The notes under the pieces: model-generated
Told to the model about the DNA's origin: nothing
The model's database searches: none
What the model saw: the letters and a program-made list of their open reading frames with translations, nothing else
Shown: in pieces, positions 41,222 to 50,146 of the stretch
Layout of the letters: every line of letters begins with the position of its first letter
Position numbering within the stretch: the first letter of the stretch is position 1
Source of the DNA: CAZKWG01 sp964615375
Lineage (GTDB): Bacteria; Myxococcota_A; UBA796; CAZKWG01
DNA length: 64,000 nucleotides
Direction of reading: 5' to 3'
Assembly: GCA_964615375.1 (NCBI GenBank)
Contig: CAZTOW010000013.1
Coordinates: 139,590-203,589, forward strand
Position numbers and translations under genes: made by a program

Positions 41222-43972
41222 ATGGATCCCGAGCTCCTCGCCATGGCGCGCGCGCGCGCCCGGAACGTCCTCGCCCCGCTCTTCCTGTGCAGCGGCGCCA
41301 CCAGCCTGGTCTACGAGACGCTGTGGTCGCGCGAGCTGCACCTGGTGGTGGGCACCAGCCAGCTGGCCATCTCCACGACGCTGGCGGCGTTCATGGCCGG
41401 GCTGGCGGCGGGGGGCTTCGCCGCGGCGCGGGTGGTCCACCTCGCCCAGCGCCCGCTGGTCTGGTACGCCGCGCTGGAGGTCTTCATCGGGCTCTACGCG
41501 CTGGCCTTCCCCAGCGTCGTGGCGGCCTGGATGCCGGCCTATCTGGCGTTCGGGGAGGGCGGGGCGCGGAGCGCGCTGGCGCTGGGGATGTTTCAGTTCG
41601 GCTCGCTGGGGCTGCTGCTGCTGCCGCCCACCATCGCCATGGGCGCGACCCTGCCGCTGCTCGCGCGCTTCGCGGTGATCGAGGAGCGCGAGGCGGGGCT
41701 GCAGGTGGGCAAGCTCTACGGGGCCAACACGCTGGGGGCGGTGCTGGGGGCGGGGCTGGCGGGCTTCGTGCTGCTGCCGGACCTGGGCCTCACGACGACG
41801 ACGCGCCTGGTGGCGGGGGCGAACCTCCTGCTGGGGGCGGTGGCCTACGCCCTGGGGCGGGCGGCGCCGGAGCTGCCGGTGGGGACGAGGGCGAGCGCGG
41901 CGCGGGCTGAGGGGGAGAGCCTGGGCCTGTGGATCGTGGCGGGGCTGGCGGGCTTCGCGAGCCTGCTCTACGAGGTGAGCTGGTTCCGGGTGCTGGTGCT
42001 GACCCTGGGCGGGAGCGCCTACGCCTTCTCCGTCATGCTCCTGGCCTTCCTCCTGGGCATCGGGCTCGGCGGGCTGGCGGGAGGGCCGCTGGCGGACCAG
42101 GCCTTCGCCCGCGGCGGGCGGGTGGGGGCCCTGCGCTGGCTGGCGGGGATACAGGTCCTGGTCGCGGCGCTGGCCTGGATATCCATGTATGGATATAGTG
42201 AGCTACCCTACCAGTACGTGAGCCTCTTCGAGACGGCCGAGGGCGCGCCGGAGTTCTTCTGGCCGGTGATGCTGCTGCTGGCGCTGGCGGTGACCCTGCC
42301 CGCCTGCCTGGGCATGGGGGCGGCCTTCCCCTTCCTGGTGCGGGCGGCGGTGGGGCCCTCGACCCCGGGAGAGGACACGGGCGGGCCGCTGGGCCGGCTC
42401 TACGGGGCCAACACGCTGGGGGCGATCCTGGGCGCGGGCGGGGGCGGCCTCTTCCTGCTGCCGGAGCTGCATGTCACGGGCTCGGTGCTGGTGGGCTTCG
42501 CGGCGAACCTGGGGGCGGCGACGCTGGCGCTGGGGCTGAGCCGCCCGGGGCGCGCGCGGGTGCTGGGCGCGGCCCTGGGGGCGGCGGCGCTGGTGGGGCT
42601 GGTCCATCTGCGGCCTCCACCCTGGGATCCGCTGCTGATGACGGCGGGCATGTACAAGTACGTGACCGACATCGAGGATCGCAGCCGGGAGGGCGTGTAC
42701 GCCTACGCGGTCGAGCCGTATGACCTGCTCTTCTACGACGAGGGCCTGAGCGCGGTGGTGACCGTGGCGCGGGTCCGTTCCACGGGGAACATCTGGCTGG
42801 CGAACAACGGCAAGATCGACGCCTCCTCGCAGGCGGACATGCCGACGCAGGTGCTGGTGGCCCAGCTCCCCTTCGCCTACCGGCCCTGGGCCCAGGACGT
42901 GGCGGTGATCGGCCTCGCCAGCGGGGTGACGGCGGGCTCGGTCACGACGCAGCCCGCGCCCACCCGCATCGACGTGGTCGAGCTCGAGCCGGCCGTCGTC
43001 GAGGCGAGCCGCTGGTTCGACGAGATCAACAACACGCCGCTCAGCGACCCGCGCGCCCGCCTCTACACCAACGACGGGCGCAACCACGTCCTGCTGAGCC
43101 CGGAGCAGAGCTACGACGTCATCATCTCGGAGCCCTCCAACCCCTGGCTGACCGGCGTGAGCAACCTGTTCACGCGCGAGTTCTTCGCGCTGGGCAAGAG
43201 CCGCCTGCGGCCCGGCGGGGTGTGGTCGCAGTGGGTCCAGATGTACGGGATGGACTACGAGGACCTGCTGAGCCTGCTCCGCACCTTCTCGGAGACCTAC
43301 GCCTACGTCACCCTGTTCAGCACGATCGAGGACGCCGACCTGGTGCTGGTGGGAAGCGACGCGCCGCTGGAGCTGGAGATCGGCCGCGTCGAAGGGATGA
43401 TCCGGGCGAGTGAGGCGGTGGCCATCGATCTGGCGCAGGTCAAGGTCTGGAGCGCCTACGACCTGCTGGCCCTCTACCACCTGGACCGCGACGGGATCCT
43501 GGCCCAGGCGGGAGAGACGGCGCTGAACACCGACGACAACATGCGCATCGAGTACTCGGCGCCACGCCACCTCTACGACGACACCTCCGAGGAGAACTTC
43601 CTGAACCTGCTCCACCCCAGGAAGATCGGACCCACGCTCCCGCTCGAGGCCCTCCACTCGCACACTGACTTCGTAGAGCTCGCCCGCGCCTACGCCCGCC
43701 GCGAGGACTGGCTGCGCGTGCTGCTGGTGCTGGAGGCCGATCCGGAGGTGCTCTCCGTGCCCGAGCGGGCCCGCCTGGTGGGCGCCTTCGGAGACCTGAT
43801 CCGCACCGGACGGGACCCGGAGCTGACCGCGGTGGAGAACATGCTCACGCTGCTGATGGCGGCGCCAGGGGCCTCCGACCCCGCCCTCGAGGTAGACCCC
43901 AGCTTCGGATCAGACCCCGCCCTTGGAGAAGAGCCCACGGGTACGGCGAAAGATGAGCTCGACCGGCCCTGA
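41222..43972 (+). CDS. Membrane-fused spermidine synthase-like protein
   Basis: 916 aa from the ATG at 41222. Residues ~15-460 hold about ten or more transmembrane helices in two homologous halves (each with LYGANTLGA, at ~165 and ~397), as in MFS-like fused spermidine synthases. Residues ~480-800 form an aminopropyltransferase/Rossmann domain: VIGLASGVTAGS, IDVVELEPAVVEAS, DVIISEPSNPWLTG, SRLRPGGVWSQWVQMY. The cofactor loop deviates from GGGDG, so the substrate may not be putrescine. A 140-residue tail follows. Its last 63 nt overlap the convergent pssA gene. Confidence 0.88.
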   Translation: MDPELLAMARARARNVLAPLFLCSGATSLVYETLWSRELHLVVGTSQLAISTTLAAFMAGLAAGGFAAARVVHLAQRPLVWYAALEVFIGLYALAFPSVVAAWMPAYLAFGEGGARSALALGMFQFGSLGLLLLPPTIAMGATLPLLARFAVIEEREAGLQVGKLYGANTLGAVLGAGLAGFVLLPDLGLTTTTRLVAGANLLLGAVAYALGRAAPELPVGTRASAARAEGESLGLWIVAGLAGFASLLYEVSWFRVLVLTLGGSAYAFSVMLLAFLLGIGLGGLAGGPLADQAFARGGRVGALRWLAGIQVLVAALAWISMYGYSELPYQYVSLFETAEGAPEFFWPVMLLLALAVTLPACLGMGAAFPFLVRAAVGPSTPGEDTGGPLGRLYGANTLGAILGAGGGGLFLLPELHVTGSVLVGFAANLGAATLALGLSRPGRARVLGAALGAAALVGLVHLRPPPWDPLLMTAGMYKYVTDIEDRSREGVYAYAVEPYDLLFYDEGLSAVVTVARVRSTGNIWLANNGKIDASSQADMPTQVLVAQLPFAYRPWAQDVAVIGLASGVTAGSVTTQPAPTRIDVVELEPAVVEASRWFDEINNTPLSDPRARLYTNDGRNHVLLSPEQSYDVIISEPSNPWLTGVSNLFTREFFALGKSRLRPGGVWSQWVQMYGMDYEDLLSLLRTFSETYAYVTLFSTIEDADLVLVGSDAPLELEIGRVEGMIRASEAVAIDLAQVKVWSAYDLLALYHLDRDGILAQAGETALNTDDNMRIEYSAPRHLYDDTSEENFLNLLHPRKIGPTLPLEALHSHTDFVELARAYARREDWLRVLLVLEADPEVLSVPERARLVGAFGDLIRTGRDPELTAVENMLTLLMAAPGASDPALEVDPSFGSDPALGEEPTGTAKDELDRP

Positions 43973-44647
43973 GAGGCAGTAGAGGCCGGCGAGGGTGACG
44001 AAGGCGGTGGACAGGTTGTAGCGCACCGAGATGACGAGGATCGCGCTCAGGAAGAGGGCCACGCCGATCATCGCCGCGCGCCGGGAGCGCCGCACCTTGA
44101 AGGTGCGGTAGGGCACGCGGCTGACCATGAGCCAGCTCAGGATGAGCGTGATGATCATCACGTTCTCGGGGTGCAGCACGGACGTGCGCCCGCTGGCGGC
44201 ATGCGCCATGACCCAGGTGGCGACGGTGCCGCCCGCCGTGGTGATCGTCAGACCCTCGGAGAAGGCGTGGGCCTTGCCGTCGCCGTGGTTGATGTTGAAG
44301 CGCGCCAGGCGGAAGGCGCCGCACAACATGAAGGAGAAGGCACCCGCGAGGCCCCACATCCCGAAGTCCCGCACGCCCCAGGCGTAGAGCAGGACCGCCG
44401 GCGCCATCCCGAAGCTCACCACGTCGGCGAGGCTGTCGAGCTGCACGCCGAACTCGGTGCCCGTCTTCGTGATCCGCGCCACGCGCCCGTCGAGCATGTC
44501 GAAGATGCCCGCGAAGAAGATCATCAAGGCAGACTTGTAGAAGTTCTGCTCCACGCCTACGCCGGTCGCCAGGATGATGGCGTAGAGCCCGCAGAACATC
44601 CCCGCCGAGGTGAACCAGTTGGGCGGGTTCAGGAAGTGCTTGAGCAT
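43910..44647 (-). CDS. pssA: CDP-diacylglycerol-serine O-phosphatidyltransferase
   Basis: 245 aa from the ATG at 44647. It makes phosphatidylserine, precursor of phosphatidylethanolamine, at the inner membrane. The CDP-alcohol phosphotransferase signature DG-x2-AR-x8-G-x3-D-x3-D is read in DMLDGRVARITKTGTEFG followed by VQLDSLADVVS. Six or so membrane helices are predicted. GVAP-style loop FGMAPAVLLYAWG and the FNIN segment are typical of the PssA subclass II. Its 3' end overlaps the convergent gene by 63 nt. Confidence 0.93.
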   Translation of the reverse strand: MLKHFLNPPNWFTSAGMFCGLYAIILATGVGVEQNFYKSALMIFFAGIFDMLDGRVARITKTGTEFGVQLDSLADVVSFGMAPAVLLYAWGVRDFGMWGLAGAFSFMLCGAFRLARFNINHGDGKAHAFSEGLTITTAGGTVATWVMAHAASGRTSVLHPENVMIITLILSWLMVSRVPYRTFKVRRSRRAAMIGVALFLSAILVISVRYNLSTAFVTLAGLYCLSGPVELIFRRTRGLFSKGGV

Positions 44648-44739
44648 GTTCGGCCAGCGCTCCAGGGTCGTGCTCCGGGTCGGGGACAGAGAGGCCCCCC
44701 GCCGAGCATAGAGAGCGCGGGCTCGGGGATCAAGCACTC

Positions 44740-45885
44740 TCAGCCCTCGATCAGCGCCTCGTGGAGGGCGCGCTGGGCCGCCGCCGCGCGCTCTCGCGGG
44801 AGCAGGGCGGTCCAGGTCTCGCCCGTGGCCCACCAGCCGAGGAGCTCGCCCGCCTGGGAGGCGGCGCGGAGGGCGCGGGCCACCACGCGCGGGTCGGCCA
44901 CCACCTCGCGCCCCACCGCGCTGACGGTGGCGACGGGGCCGAGGTCGATGGCCCCCGGGGGGAGCGGCAGGGCGCCGTGCAGGTTGCGCTGGTCGAGCAG
45001 GGCCCGCTGCCCGCGCGCGCCGGGGAGCAGACCGCGGAGCGCCGCGGGGAGGGCCTCGAGATCGGCGTCCTCGGGCAGCAGGATCTCGCGCAGCTCGGTG
45101 TCGGCGGTGACGCCGACCACGCGGTCAGGCGCGGGGCCGGGCGGGAGGCGGGTGCCGGAGCCGGGCGGGCGGGCGGTGGCGGCGGCGCTGAGCGTGATCC
45201 CGACCTTGCGGGCGTGCTCCAGCGCGTCCGCCAGCAGCACCTTGGAGCCGGCCCGCGCCAGCGCCAGCCCCGCGTCCAGGCTGAGCGTGTCCAGGCGACG
45301 GGCCCCGGGGACCACCCGCGGGTCGGCGGTGTAGACCCCGTCCACGTCCGAGCAGATCTCGCACCACTCGGCGCCCAGCGCGGCGGTCAGCACGACGGCG
45401 GTGGTGTCGGAGCCGCCACGACCCAGCGTGGTGACCTCCCCCGCGCGGCTGACGCCCTGGAAGCCGGCGACGATCGCCACCTTCCCCTCGTCCAGCGCGC
45501 GCTGGATGCGGTGGGGCCGCACCTCGACCACGCTGGCGGCGACGTGCTCCTCGTCGGTGAGGATGCCGGACTGGCTGCCGGTGAAGCTGGCGGCGGGGAC
45601 GCCCATGTCCTCGATCGCCATGGCCAGCAGCGTCATGCTGACCCGCTCGCCCACGCTGACCAGCAGGTCGAGCTCGCGGCGGTGCGGCCTCGGGCTCACC
45701 TGGCGGGCGAGGGCGAGGAGCTCGTTGGTCGTGTTGCCCATGGCGGACACGACGACCACGACCCGCCAGCCCTGGCGCACGGTCTCCACCACGCGGGCGG
45801 CGACCTGGCGGACGCGGGGGACGTCGGCGACGGAGCTGCCGCCGTACTTCTGGACGACGATGGGGTGCGCGGGAGGGGCGGTCAT
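44740..45885 (-). CDS. lysC: Aspartokinase
   Basis: 381 aa, a little short of the usual ~400. It phosphorylates L-aspartate, the first step to Lys, Thr, Met and diaminopimelate. QKYGGSSVAD (Lys13), VVVVSAMGNTTNELL, SVGERVSM, GRGGSDTTAV and EICSDVDGVYTADPR are intact. The C-terminal ACT region is short and divergent, so feedback control may be altered. It follows the DOMON-like gene by 2 nt and appears to be the last gene of an operon starting at a histidine kinase, an unusual location for this enzyme. Confidence 0.92.
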   Translation of the reverse strand: MTAPPAHPIVVQKYGGSSVADVPRVRQVAARVVETVRQGWRVVVVVSAMGNTTNELLALARQVSPRPHRRELDLLVSVGERVSMTLLAMAIEDMGVPAASFTGSQSGILTDEEHVAASVVEVRPHRIQRALDEGKVAIVAGFQGVSRAGEVTTLGRGGSDTTAVVLTAALGAEWCEICSDVDGVYTADPRVVPGARRLDTLSLDAGLALARAGSKVLLADALEHARKVGITLSAAATARPPGSGTRLPPGPAPDRVVGVTADTELREILLPEDADLEALPAALRGLLPGARGQRALLDQRNLHGALPLPPGAIDLGPVATVSAVGREVVADPRVVARALRAASQAGELLGWWATGETWTALLPRERAAAAQRALHEALIEG

Positions 45886-45887
45886 GG

Positions 45888-46400
45888 TCAGGGCAGGGGC
45901 AGGGCGACGAAGCGCTCGAGGCGGTGGAAGTCGGGGCGATCCCCCGGCACCGGCTCGAAGGCGAGGTAGCGGCGCGCCTCCCCCTGGCCGTGGATGGCGT
46001 AGGCGTTGACGCGGTGCGGGCCCTCGGGGAGGAGGGCGCGCGGCACGCGGGCGAGCCCACGCCAGCGATCTCCCTCGATCTCGGCCTCGTATTCGAGCGC
46101 CAGCTCTCGCGGTACGGGCCGGCGCACACCCTCGAGCTGGAGCACGAGGTGGTGGCCGTGGGGCCCGAGCTCGATCTCCGTGTAGCGCTCGCCCGGCCCG
46201 AGCACGAAGAGCTCCACGACCTCGTGCTCCCAGAGGCCCCAGGTGGGTCCGGGAGCGCCGGGCGGCGGGGGATCGCCGTGGAAGGGCGCCTCCACCGTGA
46301 GCACGAGCTCACCGTCGTCCTCCAGCGTGAGCAGGACCGCCTCTTCGGGGCCGACGGAGGCCCCGCTCCACTCCCGCTGGATGTGCAGGCGCAGGCTCAC
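45888..46400 (-). CDS. DOMON/CBM9-like domain protein
   Basis: 170 aa from the GTG at 46400, which overlaps the stop of the 276-aa gene by 4 bp. One beta-sandwich domain: LWEHEVVELFVLG, YTEIELGPHGHHLVLQLEG, RVNAYAIHG and RRYLAFEPVPGDRPDFHRL match DOMON-like proteins related to family 9 carbohydrate-binding modules. No signal peptide, so probably cytoplasmic. Ligand unknown, possibly a sugar or haem. Same operon as the two-component system and aspartokinase. Confidence 0.8.
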   Translation of the reverse strand: MSLRLHIQREWSGASVGPEEAVLLTLEDDGELVLTVEAPFHGDPPPPGAPGPTWGLWEHEVVELFVLGPGERYTEIELGPHGHHLVLQLEGVRRPVPRELALEYEAEIEGDRWRGLARVPRALLPEGPHRVNAYAIHGQGEARRYLAFEPVPGDRPDFHRLERFVALPLP

Positions 46401-47227
46401 GGGAGCGCCTCGACCGCGTCCAGGTAGATCCGGTTCAGCCCGCGCTCCTCGGAGCGGAAGCCGGTGACGTCCAGGAGTTGGAAGGAGCGCACGCGGCGCG
46501 GCATGGGGCGCCGGCCGGAGCGCGGGTCGCCGACCAGGGTGAAGTCGTCCATGGTGAGCTGAATGCCCGTCCAGGTGTCCGTGGGGACGTCGAGGAACTT
46601 CCCGGTCCACTGCTGGCCGTCCTCGTCCTCCAGCATGCAGCGCACGGAGGCCGGGAAGCGCTCGGCCCGGATGGCGAAGCGGAGCGTGGACGGGCCCTGG
46701 TTCTGGAAGGGGATGATGAGCGCGTCGTCCCGCTCGCGCTGCACGTTGGTGCTCCACACCACGACGCGGTTGCCGTCGGGCAGGTCGAGCAGGTCGAGGG
46801 TCGAGCCGCCCTCGTTCTGCCAGCGCAGCACCCAGGGCGCGGGCGTGTCGGCGATGTCGAAGTCCTGGCGGTAGGGGAGCCGCGTGATCTTGCGGCGCTG
46901 CATGTCGATGTAGCTGGAGAGCGCGCGGTCCCGATCCGCCAGCGCCTCCCGCCCGCCGAGCAGGGCGAGCTCGCGCGTGGCGCCGTCCACGTCGCCCACG
47001 CTCAGCAGCGACAACGCCAACCAGTAGTGGATCTCGCCCCCCAGCGGGCTCTGCGCGTCCCGCACCAGCGAGAGGGCCCGCCCGTAGTCGGCGCTCACCA
47101 CCTCGGGGCTGGTGCCCAGGGCCGAGGAGAGGCGCGCGTCATAGAGCGCCTCCCAGGCCATGTACTCCCAGTCTTCAGCGGGGCCCTCGGCGCGCGCGAG
47201 CCCCGCGACCAGCAGGAGCCCCAGCAT
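46397..47227 (-). CDS. Secreted protein with helical and beta-sandwich domains
   Basis: 276 aa from the ATG at 47227, preferred over the ATG at 47248 because GAGGG lies 3-4 nt upstream and it starts a signal peptide (MLGLLLVAGLARA). Residues ~15-110 are TPR-like helices (SADYGRALSLVRDA; HYWLALSLLSVGDVDGAT). Residues ~115-275 form a beta-sandwich (PAPWVLRWQNEGGS; STLRFAIRAERFP; DTWTGIQLTMDDFTL) like a carbohydrate-binding fold. It overlaps the response regulator stop by 1 nt (TGATG). It could be the periplasmic signal receptor for the neighbouring kinase. Confidence 0.75.
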   Translation of the reverse strand: MLGLLLVAGLARAEGPAEDWEYMAWEALYDARLSSALGTSPEVVSADYGRALSLVRDAQSPLGGEIHYWLALSLLSVGDVDGATRELALLGGREALADRDRALSSYIDMQRRKITRLPYRQDFDIADTPAPWVLRWQNEGGSTLDLLDLPDGNRVVVWSTNVQRERDDALIIPFQNQGPSTLRFAIRAERFPASVRCMLEDEDGQQWTGKFLDVPTDTWTGIQLTMDDFTLVGDPRSGRRPMPRRVRSFQLLDVTGFRSEERGLNRIYLDAVEALP

Positions 47228-47928
47228 CAGCCCTCTTTCCCGATCCACTGGTAGCCGACCCCGTGCAGGGTCTGGATGAAGCGCGGGCTGTTGGCGTCGT
47301 CCCCCAGCTTCTTGCGGACGGTCAGCACGTGGGTGTCCACGGTGCGGGTGTTGATGTTCGCGCTGTAGCCCCAGACCCGGGCCAGCAGGGTCTCGCGGTC
47401 CAGGATGCGCCCGCGGTTGTCGATCATGAAGCGCAGGAGCTCGCGCTCGCGGTGGGCGAGGCGCTCGATCACGCCGTCGGGGCGACGGATCTCGTAGTTG
47501 TCGAGATCGACCTCTACATCCGTGAACTTGAAGACGGCGCGGGCGGGGGCCCGGCGGAGCATGGCCTCGATGCGCGCCTTGAGCTCGAGCAGCGAGAACG
47601 GCTTGGTGATGTAGTCGTCCCCGCCGAGCTCGAAGCCCATCAGCTTGTCGGCCTGCCCGGAGCGCGCGGTGAGGAAGACGATGGGCCGATCGAAGCCGGT
47701 CTGGCGGAGCGAGCGGCAGATCTCGAAGCCGTCCATGGCGTCCGTGCCCGCGGGACCTTCGTGGAGCATGATGTCCAGAACGGCCACGTCCGGCGGGAAG
47801 CGGCCGGCGATGTCGAGGGCCTCGGTGCCCGTTCGGGCGCCATAGACGTCGTAGCCCTCGCGACGAAAGAACTTGAGGAGATCCCTGAGGAGCTCCTCCT
47901 CGTCCTCGACGAACAGGATGCGCGGCAT
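47227..47928 (-). CDS. OmpR/PhoB-family response regulator
   Basis: 233 aa. Receiver domain 1-~125 with acidic pocket Glu8/Asp9, phosphoacceptor Asp52 in VLDIML, Thr in VFLTAR and Lys in YITKPF. A slightly extended alpha3 loop (LHEGPAGTDAMDG) follows the phospho-site. The C-terminal winged helix (~140-232) ends in SANINTRTVDTHVLTVRKKL and the wing GVGYQWIG. It pairs with the kinase gene 17 nt upstream and binds DNA as a dimer when phosphorylated. Confidence 0.94.
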   Translation of the reverse strand: MPRILFVEDEEELLRDLLKFFRREGYDVYGARTGTEALDIAGRFPPDVAVLDIMLHEGPAGTDAMDGFEICRSLRQTGFDRPIVFLTARSGQADKLMGFELGGDDYITKPFSLLELKARIEAMLRRAPARAVFKFTDVEVDLDNYEIRRPDGVIERLAHRERELLRFMIDNRGRILDRETLLARVWGYSANINTRTVDTHVLTVRKKLGDDANSPRFIQTLHGVGYQWIGKEG

Positions 47929-47945
47929 GCTTCAGGCTCCGGGCT

Positions 47946-50123
47946 TCATCGGGGAGGCTCGACCGTCCTCATGGTCGGGCCGGCGGTGCGTAGAGGGAAT
48001 CGTAGCGTAAACGTGCTGCCTTTTCCGAGGCGGGACTGCACGAGGACCTTCCCCCCGTGCGCCTTCATGATCTCCTGCGTCATGGTCAGACCCAGCCCGG
48101 CGCCCTTCTTCGTGCCCACCCGCGGGTCCGAGCCGCGCACGTAGGGGTCGAAGATCCGGTCGAGATCCTGAGGATGAATGCCGATCCCTTTGTCCGAGAT
48201 GCTCACCTCCAGCGCGCCGTCCACAGCCCGCGCGCGCACGCCGATCCAGTTGCTCTCCTTGGAGTACTTCGCTGCGTTCGAGACCAGGTTGATGACGCAG
48301 CGTACCACGGCGTCCACGTCGTGGGCGACCGGCGGCAGATCTCCGGGCAGATCCACGTCCAGGTCCATGCGCCGCACCTCCTCGGAGCTGCGGATGCTGT
48401 CCAGGGCGCGGCGTACGGTGTCCTCCAGGCTGCCCATGCGGATGCGGGGCGCGAGGTTGTGCCGCCCGCCGGGGAGGAGGGCGTAGTCCAGCACGTCGTC
48501 GACCAGGCGGCCAAGGCGCTCGCTCTCGCGCACGATGGCCCGGTAATACTCCTGCTGCTCCTCAGGCGTCTCGGCGAGCCCGAGCATCAGGGCCTCGCCT
48601 TTGAGGCGGATCTGGGTGAGCGGGCTGCGCAGCTCGTGGCTCACGTTCGCGGCGAAGCGCGTCTTCATCTGGGCGAGGTCGAGCTCGCGCATGACGATGC
48701 GCACCGTGAAGATGACGCCCAGCACGAGCGCGAGCAGCGCGAAGATGACGGCGGCGTTGCGCAGCCAGATCTGGCGCTGGCGGGCCTCGGACTCGGAGCC
48801 GAAGAGCGGGCCCTTCTTGATGACCAGGGCGCCCCCGGGCACCCAGGGCAGGTCGCGGCTGGCCAGCACCACGCTCGGCGAGTCCTCCTCGGGGTCGTCG
48901 GGCGCCTGGAACCAGGCCGCCACCGGCCCGTCGCGGGAGAGGAAGCGGCGCGAGCGGTCGTTGAGGTCCTGGCGGATGGTGTCCCAGTCCAGGGCGAACA
49001 TGTAATTCGTCTGGTTGACGCTGCGGACCGCCCAGAGGTTCCGCTGCCCCATGGCCCAGCGCAGCCCGTCGCCGCTCGGGCGCGCCCCCTCCGGCGAGCC
49101 CAGCACCTCGCGGGCCTCGGGCAGCAGGCGCTCGGCCCAGTAGAGCAGCCTCGCGCGCTCGGAGACGCGGGTGCCGGCGTCCGCGGCCCACGCGGGCGTG
49201 GGGCGGGTGTTCACGAGCGCGAGGGCGCGCCGGGCCAGCGCGGGCTCACCGCCGCGGCCGACCACCCAGGTCTCCGCCAGCAGGTCCTCCACCAGCTTGC
49301 GCACCTCCTCCGCCCCCCGCGCCGGATCGGTCCGCGTGTGGACCCGGGCGATCTCGTAGCGCGCCAGATCGCTGACCCGGAAGCCCCAGGGATCCCGCGT
49401 GTCGCCGCCCTCCGCCACCAGCTCCTGGTAGGCCGCGAGCGCCTCCTCCTGCTCTCCCTGCTCCACCAGGAGGCGGGCGCGGTGGAGGCGGGCCAGGGCG
49501 CGGGCGGTGCGCGAGGGCGCCGTGCGACCCACCTGCTCCGCCGCGATCAGGCGTTGCTCCAGCGTAGCGCCGGAGCGGGACAGGCTCAGCAGGCGGGCGT
49601 AGGGGCCGGTCAGCAGCACGCTCGCCTCGCGCGGATCCTCGGGTCCGGGCTCGGTGAACGGGGCCATGAGCGCGCCCTGGCTGTCGAACTGCAGGGCCAC
49701 CAGGAGCTGGGGGTGGAGCTGCTCGGGGCGCACCAGGGGGCTCGGACCCGAGCGGATCCGGCGTTCGAGCTCGTTCTCGAAGGCGTTCATCCGCGCGTTG
49801 GCCTCGGTGAAGAGCTCATCGGCCTTGCGGTCGGCCTGCTGGCGCGCCTCGGTCTCGAAGGAGACGGGATCGGAGGTGGTGAGCGCGAAGTAGCCCAGCA
49901 GGAGCAGCGCGGGGAACACGCTGGCCACCACCATCGCCAGCACGACCAGGCGCTCCTGGAGGCGGAGCGCCTGCTCCAGCGCCGTGACCTCTCCCTGGCT
50001 GCCGGAGAGCAGCCGCTGGATCACGCGCACCACGAACCACCAGAGCCGCCCGCGCAGCGCGCGGACACGCTCCGCCGGCGTCGGGCGCTCAGGAGGTGGT
50101 TGGTCGACCATCGGAGGCATCAT
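47946..50123 (-). CDS. Sensor histidine kinase
   Basis: 725 aa. The first membrane helix is at ~55-77 (VVLAMVVASVFPALLLLGY), then a large ~350-residue periplasmic sensor with TPR-like stretches, and a second helix at ~448-468. The HisKA domain has phospho-accepting His496 in NVSHELRSPL. The ATPase domain shows the N box NLVSNAAKYS, G1 SDKGIGI, F box DPYVRG and G2 GAGLGLTM. No HAMP domain is obvious. The gene heads a minus-strand run of five genes down to lysC. Confidence 0.93.
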   Translation of the reverse strand: MMPPMVDQPPPERPTPAERVRALRGRLWWFVVRVIQRLLSGSQGEVTALEQALRLQERLVVLAMVVASVFPALLLLGYFALTTSDPVSFETEARQQADRKADELFTEANARMNAFENELERRIRSGPSPLVRPEQLHPQLLVALQFDSQGALMAPFTEPGPEDPREASVLLTGPYARLLSLSRSGATLEQRLIAAEQVGRTAPSRTARALARLHRARLLVEQGEQEEALAAYQELVAEGGDTRDPWGFRVSDLARYEIARVHTRTDPARGAEEVRKLVEDLLAETWVVGRGGEPALARRALALVNTRPTPAWAADAGTRVSERARLLYWAERLLPEAREVLGSPEGARPSGDGLRWAMGQRNLWAVRSVNQTNYMFALDWDTIRQDLNDRSRRFLSRDGPVAAWFQAPDDPEEDSPSVVLASRDLPWVPGGALVIKKGPLFGSESEARQRQIWLRNAAVIFALLALVLGVIFTVRIVMRELDLAQMKTRFAANVSHELRSPLTQIRLKGEALMLGLAETPEEQQEYYRAIVRESERLGRLVDDVLDYALLPGGRHNLAPRIRMGSLEDTVRRALDSIRSSEEVRRMDLDVDLPGDLPPVAHDVDAVVRCVINLVSNAAKYSKESNWIGVRARAVDGALEVSISDKGIGIHPQDLDRIFDPYVRGSDPRVGTKKGAGLGLTMTQEIMKAHGGKVLVQSRLGKGSTFTLRFPLRTAGPTMRTVEPPR

Positions 50124-50146
50124 AGTTCAAGGCGGTCAGGGCTCGC

